Below, one piece after another: positions 1-8,560 of a stretch of 64,000 bases of DNA. A program made the translations under genes and the position numbers. Position 1 is the stretch's first letter. Every line of letters starts with the position of its first letter. The notes under the pieces are model-generated. The model did no database searches, was not told where the DNA came from, and saw only the letters and a program-made list of their open reading frames with translations. Origin of the DNA: an uncultured Lachnospiraceae bacterium (lineage in GTDB: Bacteria; Bacillota; Clostridia; Lachnospirales; Lachnospiraceae); the NCBI GenBank assembly GCA_947173495.1, contig CAMWFQ010000006.1, positions 124,001 through 188,000 of the forward strand. Direction: 5' to 3'.

Positions 1-217
1 TCCGATCTGTCTTCCCTTTGCTGGCATGGCAGGCAGTATCTTCCTCTCCGAGATAGTATTCTGTCTCCATTATTCTGTACTTCAGAACTCCGGCCTCTGT
101 CCGCCTGCACAAAAGCTTACCCAGAAGCTGGGGCGCGAGCTGATCGGCCGGCTGGCTCAGAGTCTTTCTTCCCAGACGCTTTGACCTGTTTTTTATAGGT
201 TTCTCCTGCCCTTCCAT
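1..217 (-). CDS. DNA-3-methyladenine glycosylase, MPG/AAG family (C-terminus beyond window)
   Basis: The first ~72 residues are visible and the frame runs off the left edge. The stretch LAPQLLGKLLCRR followed by a glutamate-rich ETEYYLGEEDTACHAS segment matches the N-terminal signature of alkyladenine DNA glycosylases, whose catalytic glutamate lies in the ETEAY-like motif. These enzymes excise alkylated purines in base excision repair. The ATG at 215-217 has an AGGAG about 9 bases upstream. The first ~20 residues are basic and hydrophilic and may be a lineage-specific extension. Assignment rests on motif memory; the catalytic core beyond the window is unseen. Confidence 0.8.
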   Translation of the reverse strand, partial: MEGQEKPIKNRSKRLGRKTLSQPADQLAPQLLGKLLCRRTEAGVLKYRIMETEYYLGEEDTACHASKGKTDR

Positions 218-281
218 CTGACAAATCTCCTGTTCTGCCGGTTGCTTTTAAGATACCCGCCGGCATTATCATCATCGCCGA

Positions 282-383
282 TCAGTCTCTCAAATATTCC
301 ACATAATCCTCCTCACTGGCAAAAAGCATATATTTTCCATCCACCATTCCCATATAACCATTGCTCACAAAATATCCTTTCAT
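282..383 (-). CDS. 33-residue conserved-looking small protein
   Basis: A short frame of 33 codons starts at an ATG (381-383) with a full AGGAGG placed 7 bases upstream and ends in TGA at 282-284. The product begins MKGYFVSNGYMGMVDGKY and ends with an acidic, aromatic tail (EEDYVEYLRD). It has no signal peptide or membrane segment. I recall near-identical tiny proteins annotated as hypothetical in other Lachnospiraceae, but cannot check this here. It lies between the glycosylase gene and the Na/Pi transporter gene on the same strand, so it may be cotranscribed with the glycosylase. Function is unknown. Confidence 0.7.
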   Translation of the reverse strand: MKGYFVSNGYMGMVDGKYMLFASEEDYVEYLRD

Positions 384-468
384 GAAACCGCCTCCTGTTC
401 TTCTGATCGTTTGTTATCATCAGCATAACATTATGGCTGTCCCATAAAACGGACTTATATGTATCTTT

Positions 469-2241
469 CTACGGCAGTTGATAGCTCTCTCGCAGTCTCT
501 CTACCTGAGCTGTAAATTCTTCCTTCTCCTGTCCCAGAAGAGAATCCTGGTATCCGTGTGTCCCAAAATCCTCCTCTCCCAGCTGAAGCAGGCAGAGCGC
601 TATATTGGAACAGTGATCCGCCACCCTCTCATAATTAGTGGAGATATCCGACAGGATAAAGCCCATTTCAATGGTACATTTTCCCTTACGCAGCCTTTTG
701 ATATGGCGTTTTTTCACCTCCGAATTAAGATGATCGATCAGCTCCTCCAGAGGCTCTACCTTATATGCCAGCTCCAGATCTTCTTCCCGGAATACCTGGC
801 AGGAAGTATTTACAATATCCTGCACCGCCCTGGTAAAAATGGTCAGCTCCTCCTGCGCTTTCCTGGAAAAATAAATCTTTTTCTCATGCATTTCCTGCGC
901 CGACTCCATGATATTGATCGCGTGGTCTGAAATTCTCTCAAAGTCGCCAATACAATGAAGAAGGATCGTAAGCTCCTGACTGTCCTTCGCCCTCAGATGT
1001 TTACTGCTTAATTTTACCAGATAGGATCCCAGCTCATCTTCATAATGATCCACCAGCTCCTCCAGTTCAATCACTTTTGCAGCCGTCTTCTTATCAAACT
1101 TTTCCAAAAGGCCAATGGCCAGAAACAGACCTTCTCTTGCAAGGTCCGCCATTGTAACAGCCGCATTTCTGCATTGCTCCAGAGCCAGACCGGGCGTACT
1201 TAAAAATCTGGGATCCAGAAGCTGTATCTCCTGTCGCGCCGGCTCTTTTTTCAACGGTTCTTCCACTCCTTCCGGAATCGTAAGATATGCCAGCTTTTCC
1301 AGCACCCAGGTAAAAGGATAGATCAGGATCACTGACGCCACGTTAAAAGCTGTGTGCAGCACCGCTACTCCAAGAGCGCTGGCCGGCTTTCCCAGAAACG
1401 AAAAATGAACAAACGCGTTTATCGTATAAAAAATCAGCATAAAAACCGCCGCCTTGATCATTTTGTAGTAGAGATTGATCAGCGCCGCCCGTCTTGCCGG
1501 TTTACCTGCGCCTGCGCCGGATATCAGCGCCGCCACACAGTCTCCCACATTCTGTCCCATGATGATAGGGATCGCCGTCGAATAGCTGACTGCCCCGGAT
1601 ACGCACATGGCCTGCAGGATACCTATGGATGCAGAGGAGGACTGCATGATTGCCGTCAGTACCAGACCTACCAGCATTCCAAGCACAGGATTTGAAAACG
1701 CAAGCAGAATATTGGTAAATTCAGGAATCTGCGCCAGAGGCTTGACCGCATTCGACATTGTGTCCATTCCTGTCATCAGTACTGCAAATCCCACCATAAT
1801 TGTGGCGGCATTTTTGTCTCTTTCCTTTCTGCACATACTTAACATTGCAACACCCACGATCGCAAGAATGGGGGAAAATGAAGATGGTTTTAAAAGCTGC
1901 AGGAAAAGGCTCGAGCCTTCCACTCCTGTCAGACTCAGAAGCCACGCCGTGACTGTGGTGCCGACATTGGCGCCCAGGATCACTCCTACGGCCTGGGACA
2001 GCTTCATAATCCCCGAATTGACGAATCCCACTACCATAACAGTCGTTGCGGAGGAAGACTGAATCACTGCCGTTACGCCTGCTCCCAGAAGAATTGCCAT
2101 CAGCTTGTTGGATGTAAGCTTTTCAAGTATGATCTCCAGAGTACCTCCCGACGCCTTTTTCAGACCGTCTCCCAGTACATCCAGACCATATAGAAACAAT
2201 GCGAGTCCTCCCACCATCGTCAATATATTAAATATGTCCAT
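469..2241 (-). CDS. Na/Pi cotransporter family protein with PhoU-like C-terminal domain
   Basis: The 590-residue protein has an N-terminal hydrophobic half with two inverted repeats carrying the Gln-Ser-Ser-Ser signature (VIQSSSATTVM near residue 58 and IMQSSSASIGI near 199) typical of NptA/PNaS sodium-phosphate symporters. The C-terminal ~200 residues are helical and charged and resemble PhoU four-helix domains. The start at 2241 was chosen over an upstream in-frame ATG because GGAGGG lies 6 bases before it; the first nine codons of the longer frame would overlap that site. It probably moves phosphate across the cytoplasmic membrane, either uptake or overflow export. It is monocistronic. No phosphate-type boxes are seen in front of it. 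Confidence 0.88.
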   Translation of the reverse strand: MDIFNILTMVGGLALFLYGLDVLGDGLKKASGGTLEIILEKLTSNKLMAILLGAGVTAVIQSSSATTVMVVGFVNSGIMKLSQAVGVILGANVGTTVTAWLLSLTGVEGSSLFLQLLKPSSFSPILAIVGVAMLSMCRKERDKNAATIMVGFAVLMTGMDTMSNAVKPLAQIPEFTNILLAFSNPVLGMLVGLVLTAIMQSSSASIGILQAMCVSGAVSYSTAIPIIMGQNVGDCVAALISGAGAGKPARRAALINLYYKMIKAAVFMLIFYTINAFVHFSFLGKPASALGVAVLHTAFNVASVILIYPFTWVLEKLAYLTIPEGVEEPLKKEPARQEIQLLDPRFLSTPGLALEQCRNAAVTMADLAREGLFLAIGLLEKFDKKTAAKVIELEELVDHYEDELGSYLVKLSSKHLRAKDSQELTILLHCIGDFERISDHAINIMESAQEMHEKKIYFSRKAQEELTIFTRAVQDIVNTSCQVFREEDLELAYKVEPLEELIDHLNSEVKKRHIKRLRKGKCTIEMGFILSDISTNYERVADHCSNIALCLLQLGEEDFGTHGYQDSLLGQEKEEFTAQVERLRESYQLP

Positions 2242-2330
2242 CTTTATCCCTCCGGCTCTTATGTACAAACTGTGTCTTTCATTTTACACTATTTCCTTTC
2301 GTTTGGATACAAAAAAATTCTAACAATAGA

Positions 2331-2359
2331 TTGATTCCCTTCTGCCGGATTGCTACAAT
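2331..2359 (+). promoter_or_regulatory. Vegetative promoter of the NahK-like kinase gene
   Basis: A -35 TTGATT (2331-2336) and -10 TACAAT (2354-2359) are separated by 17 bases, and TG one base before the -10 makes it an extended -10. It lies 38 bases upstream of the kinase start codon. Confidence 0.6.
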
Positions 2360-2396
2360 GTATTTAACAAAAGTCAAGCACAAAAGCGAGGTAAAT

Positions 2397-3521
2397 ATGA
2401 ACACAGAAAACACATTCTGCCATAAAATTGATGAAGCAATTGCCCAGTTTGCCACAAAGGGCAGACTGACGGAAAAATCTCCATATGGGAACGGGCATAT
2501 CAACGATACTTTTCTGCTCACCTATGAATTACAGGAGGGCGGCTGCAGACGGTATATTCTGCAGAGAATGAATCATACCATTTTTAAAAAGCCTGAACAG
2601 CTAATGGAAAATGTGGTACACGTGACCGAATATCTGCGCAGAATCCTTCTTGCCCAGGGAGGCGACCCCGAACGGGAAACCTTAAATGTGATCAAGACCA
2701 GAGACGGTGGAAACTATTATATTGACAGCGCTCATAATTACTGGCGAATGTTTCTTTTTATCGAACAGACACTGTGTCTGGAGCAGGTAGAAAGCCCGAA
2801 GGATTTCTATGACAGCGGCTATGCTTTCGGTAATTTCCAGAAAATGCTTGCTGATTATCCTGCCGAAACTCTCCACGAAACGATTCCAAATTTCCACAAT
2901 ACGCCCTCCCGTTTTCAGGATTTCAGGCGGGCTGTAGAATCTGATCCTCTGAAGAGGGCCTCTCTGGCAGAGGAAGAAATTGCATTTGCATTAAGCAGGG
3001 AAAAGGATACTGCGGCGCTTACCAGTCTTCTTCATGAAGGGAAACTGCCTCTGAGAGTTACGCATAATGACACGAAATTAAATAATATTCTGTTTGACAA
3101 AGATACCAAAAAAGCGCTCTGTGTCATTGATCTTGATACTGTTATGCCCGGGCTTTCTCATTATGATTTCGGAGATTCCATTCGCTTTGGAGCCAGTACC
3201 GGAGCAGAAGATGAAAAAGACCTGGACAGGGTGGAACTTGATCTGGGATTGTTTGAAGCATTTACCCGGGGATATCTGGAAGGCTGTGCCGGAAGCCTTA
3301 CACAAACGGAAATCCGTCTGCTTCCCATGGGCGCCAAACTGATGACCTACGAATGCGGTATCCGATTTCTGGCGGATTTTCTTGAAGGAGATGTCTATTT
3401 TAAGATCCACCGGGAAAACCATAATCTCGACCGTGCCCGCACCCAGTTTAAACTGGTTGCGGATATGGAAAAAAAGTGGAAAGATATGGAATCTATTGTG
3501 GATAAATACAAATCAATGTAG
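2397..3521 (+). CDS. Aminoglycoside phosphotransferase-fold sugar kinase, NahK-like
   Basis: The 374-residue product has the APH/choline kinase fold. The Brenner-like loop HNDTKLNNILFD (catalytic Asp and Mg-binding Asn) is near residue 226 and the DFG-equivalent is CVIDLDTVMPGL near 246. The N-terminal GHINDTFLL and RYILQRMN motifs are those of N-acetylhexosamine 1-kinases and relatives, which phosphorylate GlcNAc/GalNAc-type sugars at C1 in mucin and milk-glycan use. The start was set at 2397, where a GAGGT site precedes ATG; the longer frame would begin inside the promoter. It sits immediately upstream of a GPH sugar transporter with its own promoter. The exact sugar is inferred, not shown. 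Confidence 0.75.
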   Translation: MNTENTFCHKIDEAIAQFATKGRLTEKSPYGNGHINDTFLLTYELQEGGCRRYILQRMNHTIFKKPEQLMENVVHVTEYLRRILLAQGGDPERETLNVIKTRDGGNYYIDSAHNYWRMFLFIEQTLCLEQVESPKDFYDSGYAFGNFQKMLADYPAETLHETIPNFHNTPSRFQDFRRAVESDPLKRASLAEEEIAFALSREKDTAALTSLLHEGKLPLRVTHNDTKLNNILFDKDTKKALCVIDLDTVMPGLSHYDFGDSIRFGASTGAEDEKDLDRVELDLGLFEAFTRGYLEGCAGSLTQTEIRLLPMGAKLMTYECGIRFLADFLEGDVYFKIHRENHNLDRARTQFKLVADMEKKWKDMESIVDKYKSM

Positions 3522-3621
3522 GAAATTCCGTGTGTTTTTGTAAATTTTACAGTTTCACAAACTCCTTTTCTGTTTGGGGTCGAACTCATTAACAAATTTT
3601 TTAGTGAATTTTAATAAAAAT

Positions 3622-3650
3622 TTGACATATATATACAAAAATGATATAGT
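3622..3650 (+). promoter_or_regulatory. Strong sigma-A promoter of the GPH symporter gene
   Basis: A perfect -35 TTGACA (3622-3627) and a -10 TATAGT (3645-3650) are separated by exactly 17 bases. The leader from the predicted start to the ATG at 3771 is about 115 bases. Confidence 0.8.
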
Positions 3651-3654
3651 TTTT

Positions 3655-3690
3655 CTATATTACATTAGATAAAAATTTAATGTAATATAG
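3655..3690. promoter_or_regulatory. 13-bp perfect inverted repeat over the transcription start (operator candidate)
   Basis: CTATATTACATTA (3655-3667) and its exact complement (3678-3690) are separated by 10 bases. The left arm covers the predicted +1 about 6 bases after the -10 hexamer, which is where a repressor dimer would block RNA polymerase. It could alternatively form an AU-rich stem at the 5' end of the mRNA. No cognate regulator is adjacent; the nearest is the AraC gene at 13.9 kb. Confidence 0.55.
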
Positions 3691-3770
3691 CCTGTGGTTA
3701 CTCCGATACATATGGGGATATTGGAGCAGGCAGCAAACTCACAATTTTTTAGAGAAGGAGACACTCAATT

Positions 3771-5258
3771 ATGAAAAATGGCACCTCAAAGTATTACGGC
3801 GAGAACGGTATTCACCGCGTTCCACTGTGGCGTATCGGCGGATTTGCGCTGAACAACTCCGCAACCAACTTGTATCTGTTCTTTATGGGTTATGTTGCCT
3901 ATTATCTGACCGGTTTTGTAGGCATTGCAGTAGTAGCCGCATCCAGCTTCTCCATGATCATGCGTCTCTGGGATGGCGTAACAGACCCCTTTATCGGATT
4001 CGTGGTTGACAAGACCAACGGCAAATTCGGAAAGAACCGTCCCTTCATGGTAATCGGTCAGGTGATTTTGTGTATTTCCAGCTTTATTTTGTTCCATGTG
4101 ACACATAAGCTTCCGGAAAATACCACAATCCGTTTCGTGTTCTTCATCATTGTTTCGGCGATTTATTACATCGGATATACCTTCCAGTGCGTGGTTACCA
4201 AATCCGCCCAGACCTGTCTTACCAATGATCCCAAGCAGAGGCCTCTGTTTACCATTTTTGACGGCGTATATAATACCCTCATTTTTACCGGTCTTGCAAT
4301 TCTGGTTGCCAAGATCAGCGCCAACTACGGCGGATCCTTTTATGAAGCAGGATTTTTCCATGACTTCTGGGTATTTACCGCAATCGCATCCGCGATCTGT
4401 ACGGCCATCGCCGTATTCTCCATTGCGCCCAAAGACAGAAGCGAATTCTTCGGAACCGGTAAACCGGTTAAAGTTAACCTGAAGGATTACTGGGAGACCT
4501 TAAAAGGAAACCGCGCCATTCAGATGCTGGTGGTTTCCGCATCTACCGACAAGCTTGCATCCTCTGCCAGAACTAGTGCCGTGACAGCAGTTATGTTCGG
4601 TGTAGTAGCCGGTAACTTTTTACTTTATGGAATCCTGAGCGGCTTTACTTCCATTCCCACCCTGCTTCTTCTCGTTCTGGGCGTAGGTACCCTTGCAACC
4701 ACCCTGGGACAGAGAAAAGCCATGCTGATCGGTTCCTGGGGCGAGATCATCGTCTGCGCGCTGCTTTCGATTCTCTGGCTGTTCGGCGATCCTACCAGTA
4801 TGGATAACGGAAACGGCGGCCTTGCATTTGGTTTCTTTACTCTTGCCTATATCGTTCTTACCATACTTATGGGCGGATTCCAGGGCATTGCAGGTAATAT
4901 CGTAATCCCCATGACAGCGGACTGTGCAGATTATGAGGTATATCGTACCGGCAAGTACGTACCCGGTATGATGGGAACTCTGTTCAGCTTTGTGGATAAG
5001 ATCATATCCTCCCTTGCCCCCATGGTTGCAGGTCTTATGTTCTCCGCCATTGGATTCAAGGAGGCCCTTCCCGATGCTACCACCCCTTACAGCACCTCCT
5101 TACATTATGTAGGCGTGTTCCTGATGTACGGCATGATTATCCTGGGCTGTCTGTGTAACGTAGTCGCCCTGAAGTTTTATCCATTGACGAAAGAAAAGAT
5201 GGAAGAGATCCAGGAAGAAATCGCCGCTATCAAAGCAAGGGCGCTGTCAGAAAAATAG
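3771..5258 (+). CDS. GPH family glycoside/uronide:cation symporter
   Basis: The 495-residue polytopic protein has about 12 hydrophobic segments. The region WDGVTDPFIGFVVDKTNGKFGKNRPFM (residues ~65-90) contains the D-x-x-x-D-P and loop 2-3 R/K-P motifs characteristic of the glycoside-pentoside-hexuronide:cation symporters (MelB, GusB/UidB, LacS group). It imports a glycoside or uronide with Na+ or H+. GGAG precedes the ATG. Its position between a sugar kinase and the uronate operon suggests uptake of the glycoside hydrolyzed by the GH2/GH3 enzymes, but this is an inference. It has its own promoter and palindromic operator and is followed by a strong terminator, so it is monocistronic. Confidence 0.85.
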   Translation: MKNGTSKYYGENGIHRVPLWRIGGFALNNSATNLYLFFMGYVAYYLTGFVGIAVVAASSFSMIMRLWDGVTDPFIGFVVDKTNGKFGKNRPFMVIGQVILCISSFILFHVTHKLPENTTIRFVFFIIVSAIYYIGYTFQCVVTKSAQTCLTNDPKQRPLFTIFDGVYNTLIFTGLAILVAKISANYGGSFYEAGFFHDFWVFTAIASAICTAIAVFSIAPKDRSEFFGTGKPVKVNLKDYWETLKGNRAIQMLVVSASTDKLASSARTSAVTAVMFGVVAGNFLLYGILSGFTSIPTLLLLVLGVGTLATTLGQRKAMLIGSWGEIIVCALLSILWLFGDPTSMDNGNGGLAFGFFTLAYIVLTILMGGFQGIAGNIVIPMTADCADYEVYRTGKYVPGMMGTLFSFVDKIISSLAPMVAGLMFSAIGFKEALPDATTPYSTSLHYVGVFLMYGMIILGCLCNVVALKFYPLTKEKMEEIQEEIAAIKARALSEK

Positions 5259-5298
5259 CTTGAAAACTGATACATAATCTGAAAGATTTAAAATGCGT

Positions 5299-5327
5299 AA
5301 GCGCCGGAATCTTCCGGCGCTTATTTT
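5299..5327 (+). terminator. Intrinsic terminator after the GPH symporter
   Basis: AAGCGCCGGAA (5299-5309) pairs perfectly with TTCCGGCGCTT (5312-5322), followed by ATTTT. The hairpin ends 24 bases before the next start codon. Confidence 0.85.
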
Positions 5328-5345
5328 GAAAGGAATCACAATCAT

Positions 5346-5720
5346 ATGGGAAAAAAATTCGGTTCAGGAAAAAAGCAGGATGTAAGTTTTGACGATTATC
5401 TGGCTCTGCAGCAGGAACTTGACAGGACAAGAAAAGAATATGGCATTGAAGTAAAGGAAGGCCGCATATCCAGAATTATTTCCGGCTTTTTTGACAAACG
5501 CGAGACTCGCCAGGCACAGCCTGTTCTTCGCAAAAAATATCTGCTTCTTGCTCTCTTTACCGGTTGGATGGGCGGACACCGCTTTTATGCCAGGCAGTAT
5601 CCTACAGCCATTTTATATCTGGTTCTTTTCTGGACAGGATTTCCCATCGCTATGACAATCATCGATCTGATGGTGGCGATTCCCAAAGAAGCGGACGCGG
5701 AAGGAAAGATCCTGCTGTAA
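5346..5720 (+). CDS. TM2 domain-containing protein
   Basis: The 124-residue protein has a hydrophilic N-terminal half (~residues 1-58) rich in charged residues and a C-terminal TM2 domain: two hydrophobic helices (about 60-80 and 86-106) joined by a short turn, with the characteristic LLALFTGWMGGHRFYARQY run. TM2 proteins are small membrane proteins of largely unknown function. An AAGGAAT-like site lies about 11 bases before the ATG. The gene is flanked by terminators on both sides, so it relies on read-through or on a promoter I could not identify. Confidence 0.85.
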   Translation: MGKKFGSGKKQDVSFDDYLALQQELDRTRKEYGIEVKEGRISRIISGFFDKRETRQAQPVLRKKYLLLALFTGWMGGHRFYARQYPTAILYLVLFWTGFPIAMTIIDLMVAIPKEADAEGKILL

Positions 5721-5722
5721 AG

Positions 5723-5758
5723 AACAAGGCGCCTCCCTTCCGGAAGCCCCTTGTTTTT
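5723..5758. terminator. Bidirectional terminator between the TM2 gene and uxuB
   Basis: AACAAGG (5723-5729) pairs with CCTTGTT (5749-5755), with an inner CTTCCGGAAG hairpin. TTTTT follows on the plus strand, right after the TM2 stop codon. On the minus strand it is the first hairpin after uxuB. Confidence 0.65.
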
Positions 5759-5794
5759 ACCTGCATTGTTGCTCACATTGCTTTTTTCTGTATC

Positions 5795-7402
5795 TTATAC
5801 ATACTTTTTCAGAGTTGCTCTTACAGCGCCGCACCCTGCGATCATCTCATTCAGATAACCCACAACTGTATCTGCCATTCCAACATCGTACAGGTTCACA
5901 CCAAAGATCTTGGCATTTTCCAGAATCGGCTTCAGTGCCGCCTCATCAGCCACACCGCCCAGTTTAAGATCTGCCACATAAGGGCGGACCGTCTCCAGCA
6001 GCGGATCCGGGCTTAAATCAAACGCTTCTCCTGCATCATTTACACCCATAAGATAGCGCAGCCATCCGGCAAACAGCAAGGGAATCAGCTTCAGATTCTT
6101 CACATCCAGTTCAGAGGATGCCTGATAGGCTTTGATTGTCTCACCAAACCGGATTGCCAGCTTTTGAGAGGTGTCCGTAGCAATACGTTGAGGCGTGTCC
6201 GGCATAAATGGATTCGGGAAGCGGACATTGATAACCGTATCAATAAATTCTCTGGGATCCAAAATACCCGGATTCACTACCACCGGCAGTCCTTCCTGAT
6301 AGCCTACGGTCTTAATCAGCTTCACAAGTTCTTCATCTTTCAGCTCCTCCGATATCTTCTGGTAGCCCAGAACACATCCAAACACCGCCAGACAGGTATG
6401 CAGAGGATTTAAGCAGGTACATACCTTCATCTTCTCCACTTTGTCTACCGTTTCGCGCTGTGTGAAGATCAGACCGCCTTTTTCAAGCGCCGGCTTTCCA
6501 TTTGGAAACGCATCCTCGATCACGAGATATTCACATTCCTCCGCATTAACAAAAGGCGCCACATAGGTTTTCTTGGAAGTGATTACCGGCTCTAATTCTT
6601 CAACCCCATCCTCCTTTAATATCTTTTCTACGGATGCATCCGGACGGGGCGTAATCTTGTCAATCATACTCCAGGGGAAGGAAACCTTCGCCTTGTCATT
6701 CACATAGGCCTTAAAGCCGGCCTCAGCCAGCCCGTTTTCCACCCATTTCTCAGCAAACGCATTGATCGCTGCATACAGTTTATCGCCATTATGAGAACAG
6801 TTATCCATGCTCACCATAGCAATGGGCTTTTCTCCTGCCCTGAAACGGGTATATAACAGGGAAGCCACCTTGCCAATGTAGCTCTTTGGCTTTTCAGGAC
6901 CTGCTGCAAAGTCTGCTGTCACGTCCGGGATTGTCTCACCCTTTCCAGTTACAAGGCTATAGCCTTTTTCTGTGATTGTGAAGCTGGCCATCTGGAGAGA
7001 ATCCTTTTCAAAAATCTCCTTTAAGCGGTCATACTCCTTTTCATTTTCAGAATCCAGAACATGAGATTCAACCACACTTCCCACTACCGTTTTGTCGATG
7101 GTTCCATCTGCCTTTAATGTAACGGCAATTCCGTAATCATCATGGGGACGATTCATCTTCTCAATAATTTCATAATCAAAGCCTTCTGCCACCACCAGAC
7201 CTCTGTCCAGAACGCCTTCATTCAGCAGATTCTGAACCACATTCGCCTGATAGGCACGGAAAATATTTCCTGCACCGAAATGAATCCAGAAAGGATTTTC
7301 CCTTGTCGCATCTTTTACCTTTTCACGGTCATATTTCGGAAGATTAAATCCGGCTTTTTCCCAGGCTGCACGGTCTTTTAAACCCTGTTCACTTAATTTC
7401 AT
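5795..7402 (-). CDS. uxuB: Fructuronate reductase (D-mannonate oxidoreductase), mannitol dehydrogenase family
   Basis: The 535-residue protein has an N-terminal Rossmann domain (HFGAGNIFRAYQ near residue 41), the family motif SMDNCSHNGDKL near residue 200 and the catalytic-lysine region MIDKITPRPD near 250, followed by the helical C-terminal mannitol dehydrogenase domain. It reduces D-fructuronate to D-mannonate with NADH, the step before mannonate dehydratase. It lies 36 bases after uxuA as the last gene of the operon. The SD (GAAAGGG) is somewhat distant from the ATG. Tagaturonate reductase is an alternative, but the adjacency to uxuA favors fructuronate. Confidence 0.88.
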   Translation of the reverse strand: MKLSEQGLKDRAAWEKAGFNLPKYDREKVKDATRENPFWIHFGAGNIFRAYQANVVQNLLNEGVLDRGLVVAEGFDYEIIEKMNRPHDDYGIAVTLKADGTIDKTVVGSVVESHVLDSENEKEYDRLKEIFEKDSLQMASFTITEKGYSLVTGKGETIPDVTADFAAGPEKPKSYIGKVASLLYTRFRAGEKPIAMVSMDNCSHNGDKLYAAINAFAEKWVENGLAEAGFKAYVNDKAKVSFPWSMIDKITPRPDASVEKILKEDGVEELEPVITSKKTYVAPFVNAEECEYLVIEDAFPNGKPALEKGGLIFTQRETVDKVEKMKVCTCLNPLHTCLAVFGCVLGYQKISEELKDEELVKLIKTVGYQEGLPVVVNPGILDPREFIDTVINVRFPNPFMPDTPQRIATDTSQKLAIRFGETIKAYQASSELDVKNLKLIPLLFAGWLRYLMGVNDAGEAFDLSPDPLLETVRPYVADLKLGGVADEAALKPILENAKIFGVNLYDVGMADTVVGYLNEMIAGCGAVRATLKKYV

Positions 7403-7438
7403 GATATTTTCTGTCCCTTTCTTTCAGATAAATTTATT

Positions 7439-8524
7439 TTAGTTTTCCTTCCCGGCATCCAGTTTGTCAAGCATATCCCAGATTCCCCACATATACATAA
7501 TCCCCAGTGCACGATCATAAAGACCATAGCCGGGGCGGACGTTTCCCGGTCCCTCATCCCACAGATGACGTCCGTGATCCGGGCGAATATAGCCCTTGTA
7601 GCCGCAGTCATGATATGCCTTTACAATGTCAAGAATACCTGTCTCACCATCGCAGTCACGGTGACTTGCCTCGGAAAAATCGCCATTCGGGAAATGCTTT
7701 ATATTCCGGATATGAGCAAACGCAATGCGGTCGCAATGCTTGCGGACGATGGCTGCAACATTATTGTCCGGATTGGCATTCAGGCTGCCGGAACAGAGCG
7801 TCAGGCAATTGTAAGGGTCATCCACCAGAGCCAGGAACTTATCCACTGACTCCGCATCCACCAAAAGACGGGGAAGTCCGAAAATATCCCATGGGGGATC
7901 ATCCATGTGAATTGCCATCTTGATATCGCACTCGCGGCAGGCCGGCATCAGCGCTTCCAGGAAATACTTCAGATTCTCCCACAGTTTTTCTTTGGTAACC
8001 GGCTTATATGCCTCAAACAGCTCATCCAGCTTTGCCATTCGTTCCGGTTCCCATCCGGGAAATGTCAGCCCATGCAGATTGTTCAGAATATAGTCCGCCA
8101 TCTCTTTGGGATCATCATGTATCCTGCTCGCTTCATAATACAGCGCCGTAGAACCATCTCCCACCGGATGAAAGAGATCCGTACGTGTCCAGTCAAATAC
8201 CGGCATAAAATTATAACAGATAACCTTAACTCCGAATTTGGACAAATTTCGAATGGTTTGAATATAATTCTCAATATATTTGTCACGGGTAGGAAGGCCG
8301 ATCTTAATATCATCATGAACATTTACCGATTCTACTACATCCATGTTAAAACCATACGGCTCTAACTGTTTCTGTACCTCGGCGATTTCATTCTCCTCCC
8401 AGATTTCTCCCGGCATCTTGTTGTGCAGCGCCCAGACGATGCTTGTCACCCCCGGGATCTGCTTAATGTCCGACAACTTAATGTCATCGTTGCCTTCGCC
8501 ATACCAACGAAAACCCATTTGCAT
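7439..8524 (-). CDS. uxuA: Mannonate dehydratase
   Basis: The 361-residue TIM-barrel protein begins MQMGFRWYGEGND, typical of UxuA, and carries conserved metal and substrate residues in SVNVHDDIK (near 64), MAIHMDDPPW (near 203), LCSGSLNANPDN (near 245) and RPDHGRHLWDE (near 315). It dehydrates D-mannonate to 2-keto-3-deoxygluconate, using Mn2+ or Fe2+. Length matches the family (about 360). AGGAGG lies 8 bases before the ATG. It lies between the GH3 gene and uxuB. KDG kinase and KDPG aldolase, needed downstream, are not in this window. Confidence 0.93.
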   Translation of the reverse strand: MQMGFRWYGEGNDDIKLSDIKQIPGVTSIVWALHNKMPGEIWEENEIAEVQKQLEPYGFNMDVVESVNVHDDIKIGLPTRDKYIENYIQTIRNLSKFGVKVICYNFMPVFDWTRTDLFHPVGDGSTALYYEASRIHDDPKEMADYILNNLHGLTFPGWEPERMAKLDELFEAYKPVTKEKLWENLKYFLEALMPACRECDIKMAIHMDDPPWDIFGLPRLLVDAESVDKFLALVDDPYNCLTLCSGSLNANPDNNVAAIVRKHCDRIAFAHIRNIKHFPNGDFSEASHRDCDGETGILDIVKAYHDCGYKGYIRPDHGRHLWDEGPGNVRPGYGLYDRALGIMYMWGIWDMLDKLDAGKEN

Positions 8525-8560
8525 AATCGTATCCTCCTGTCATTTATTATTTTTTTATTT

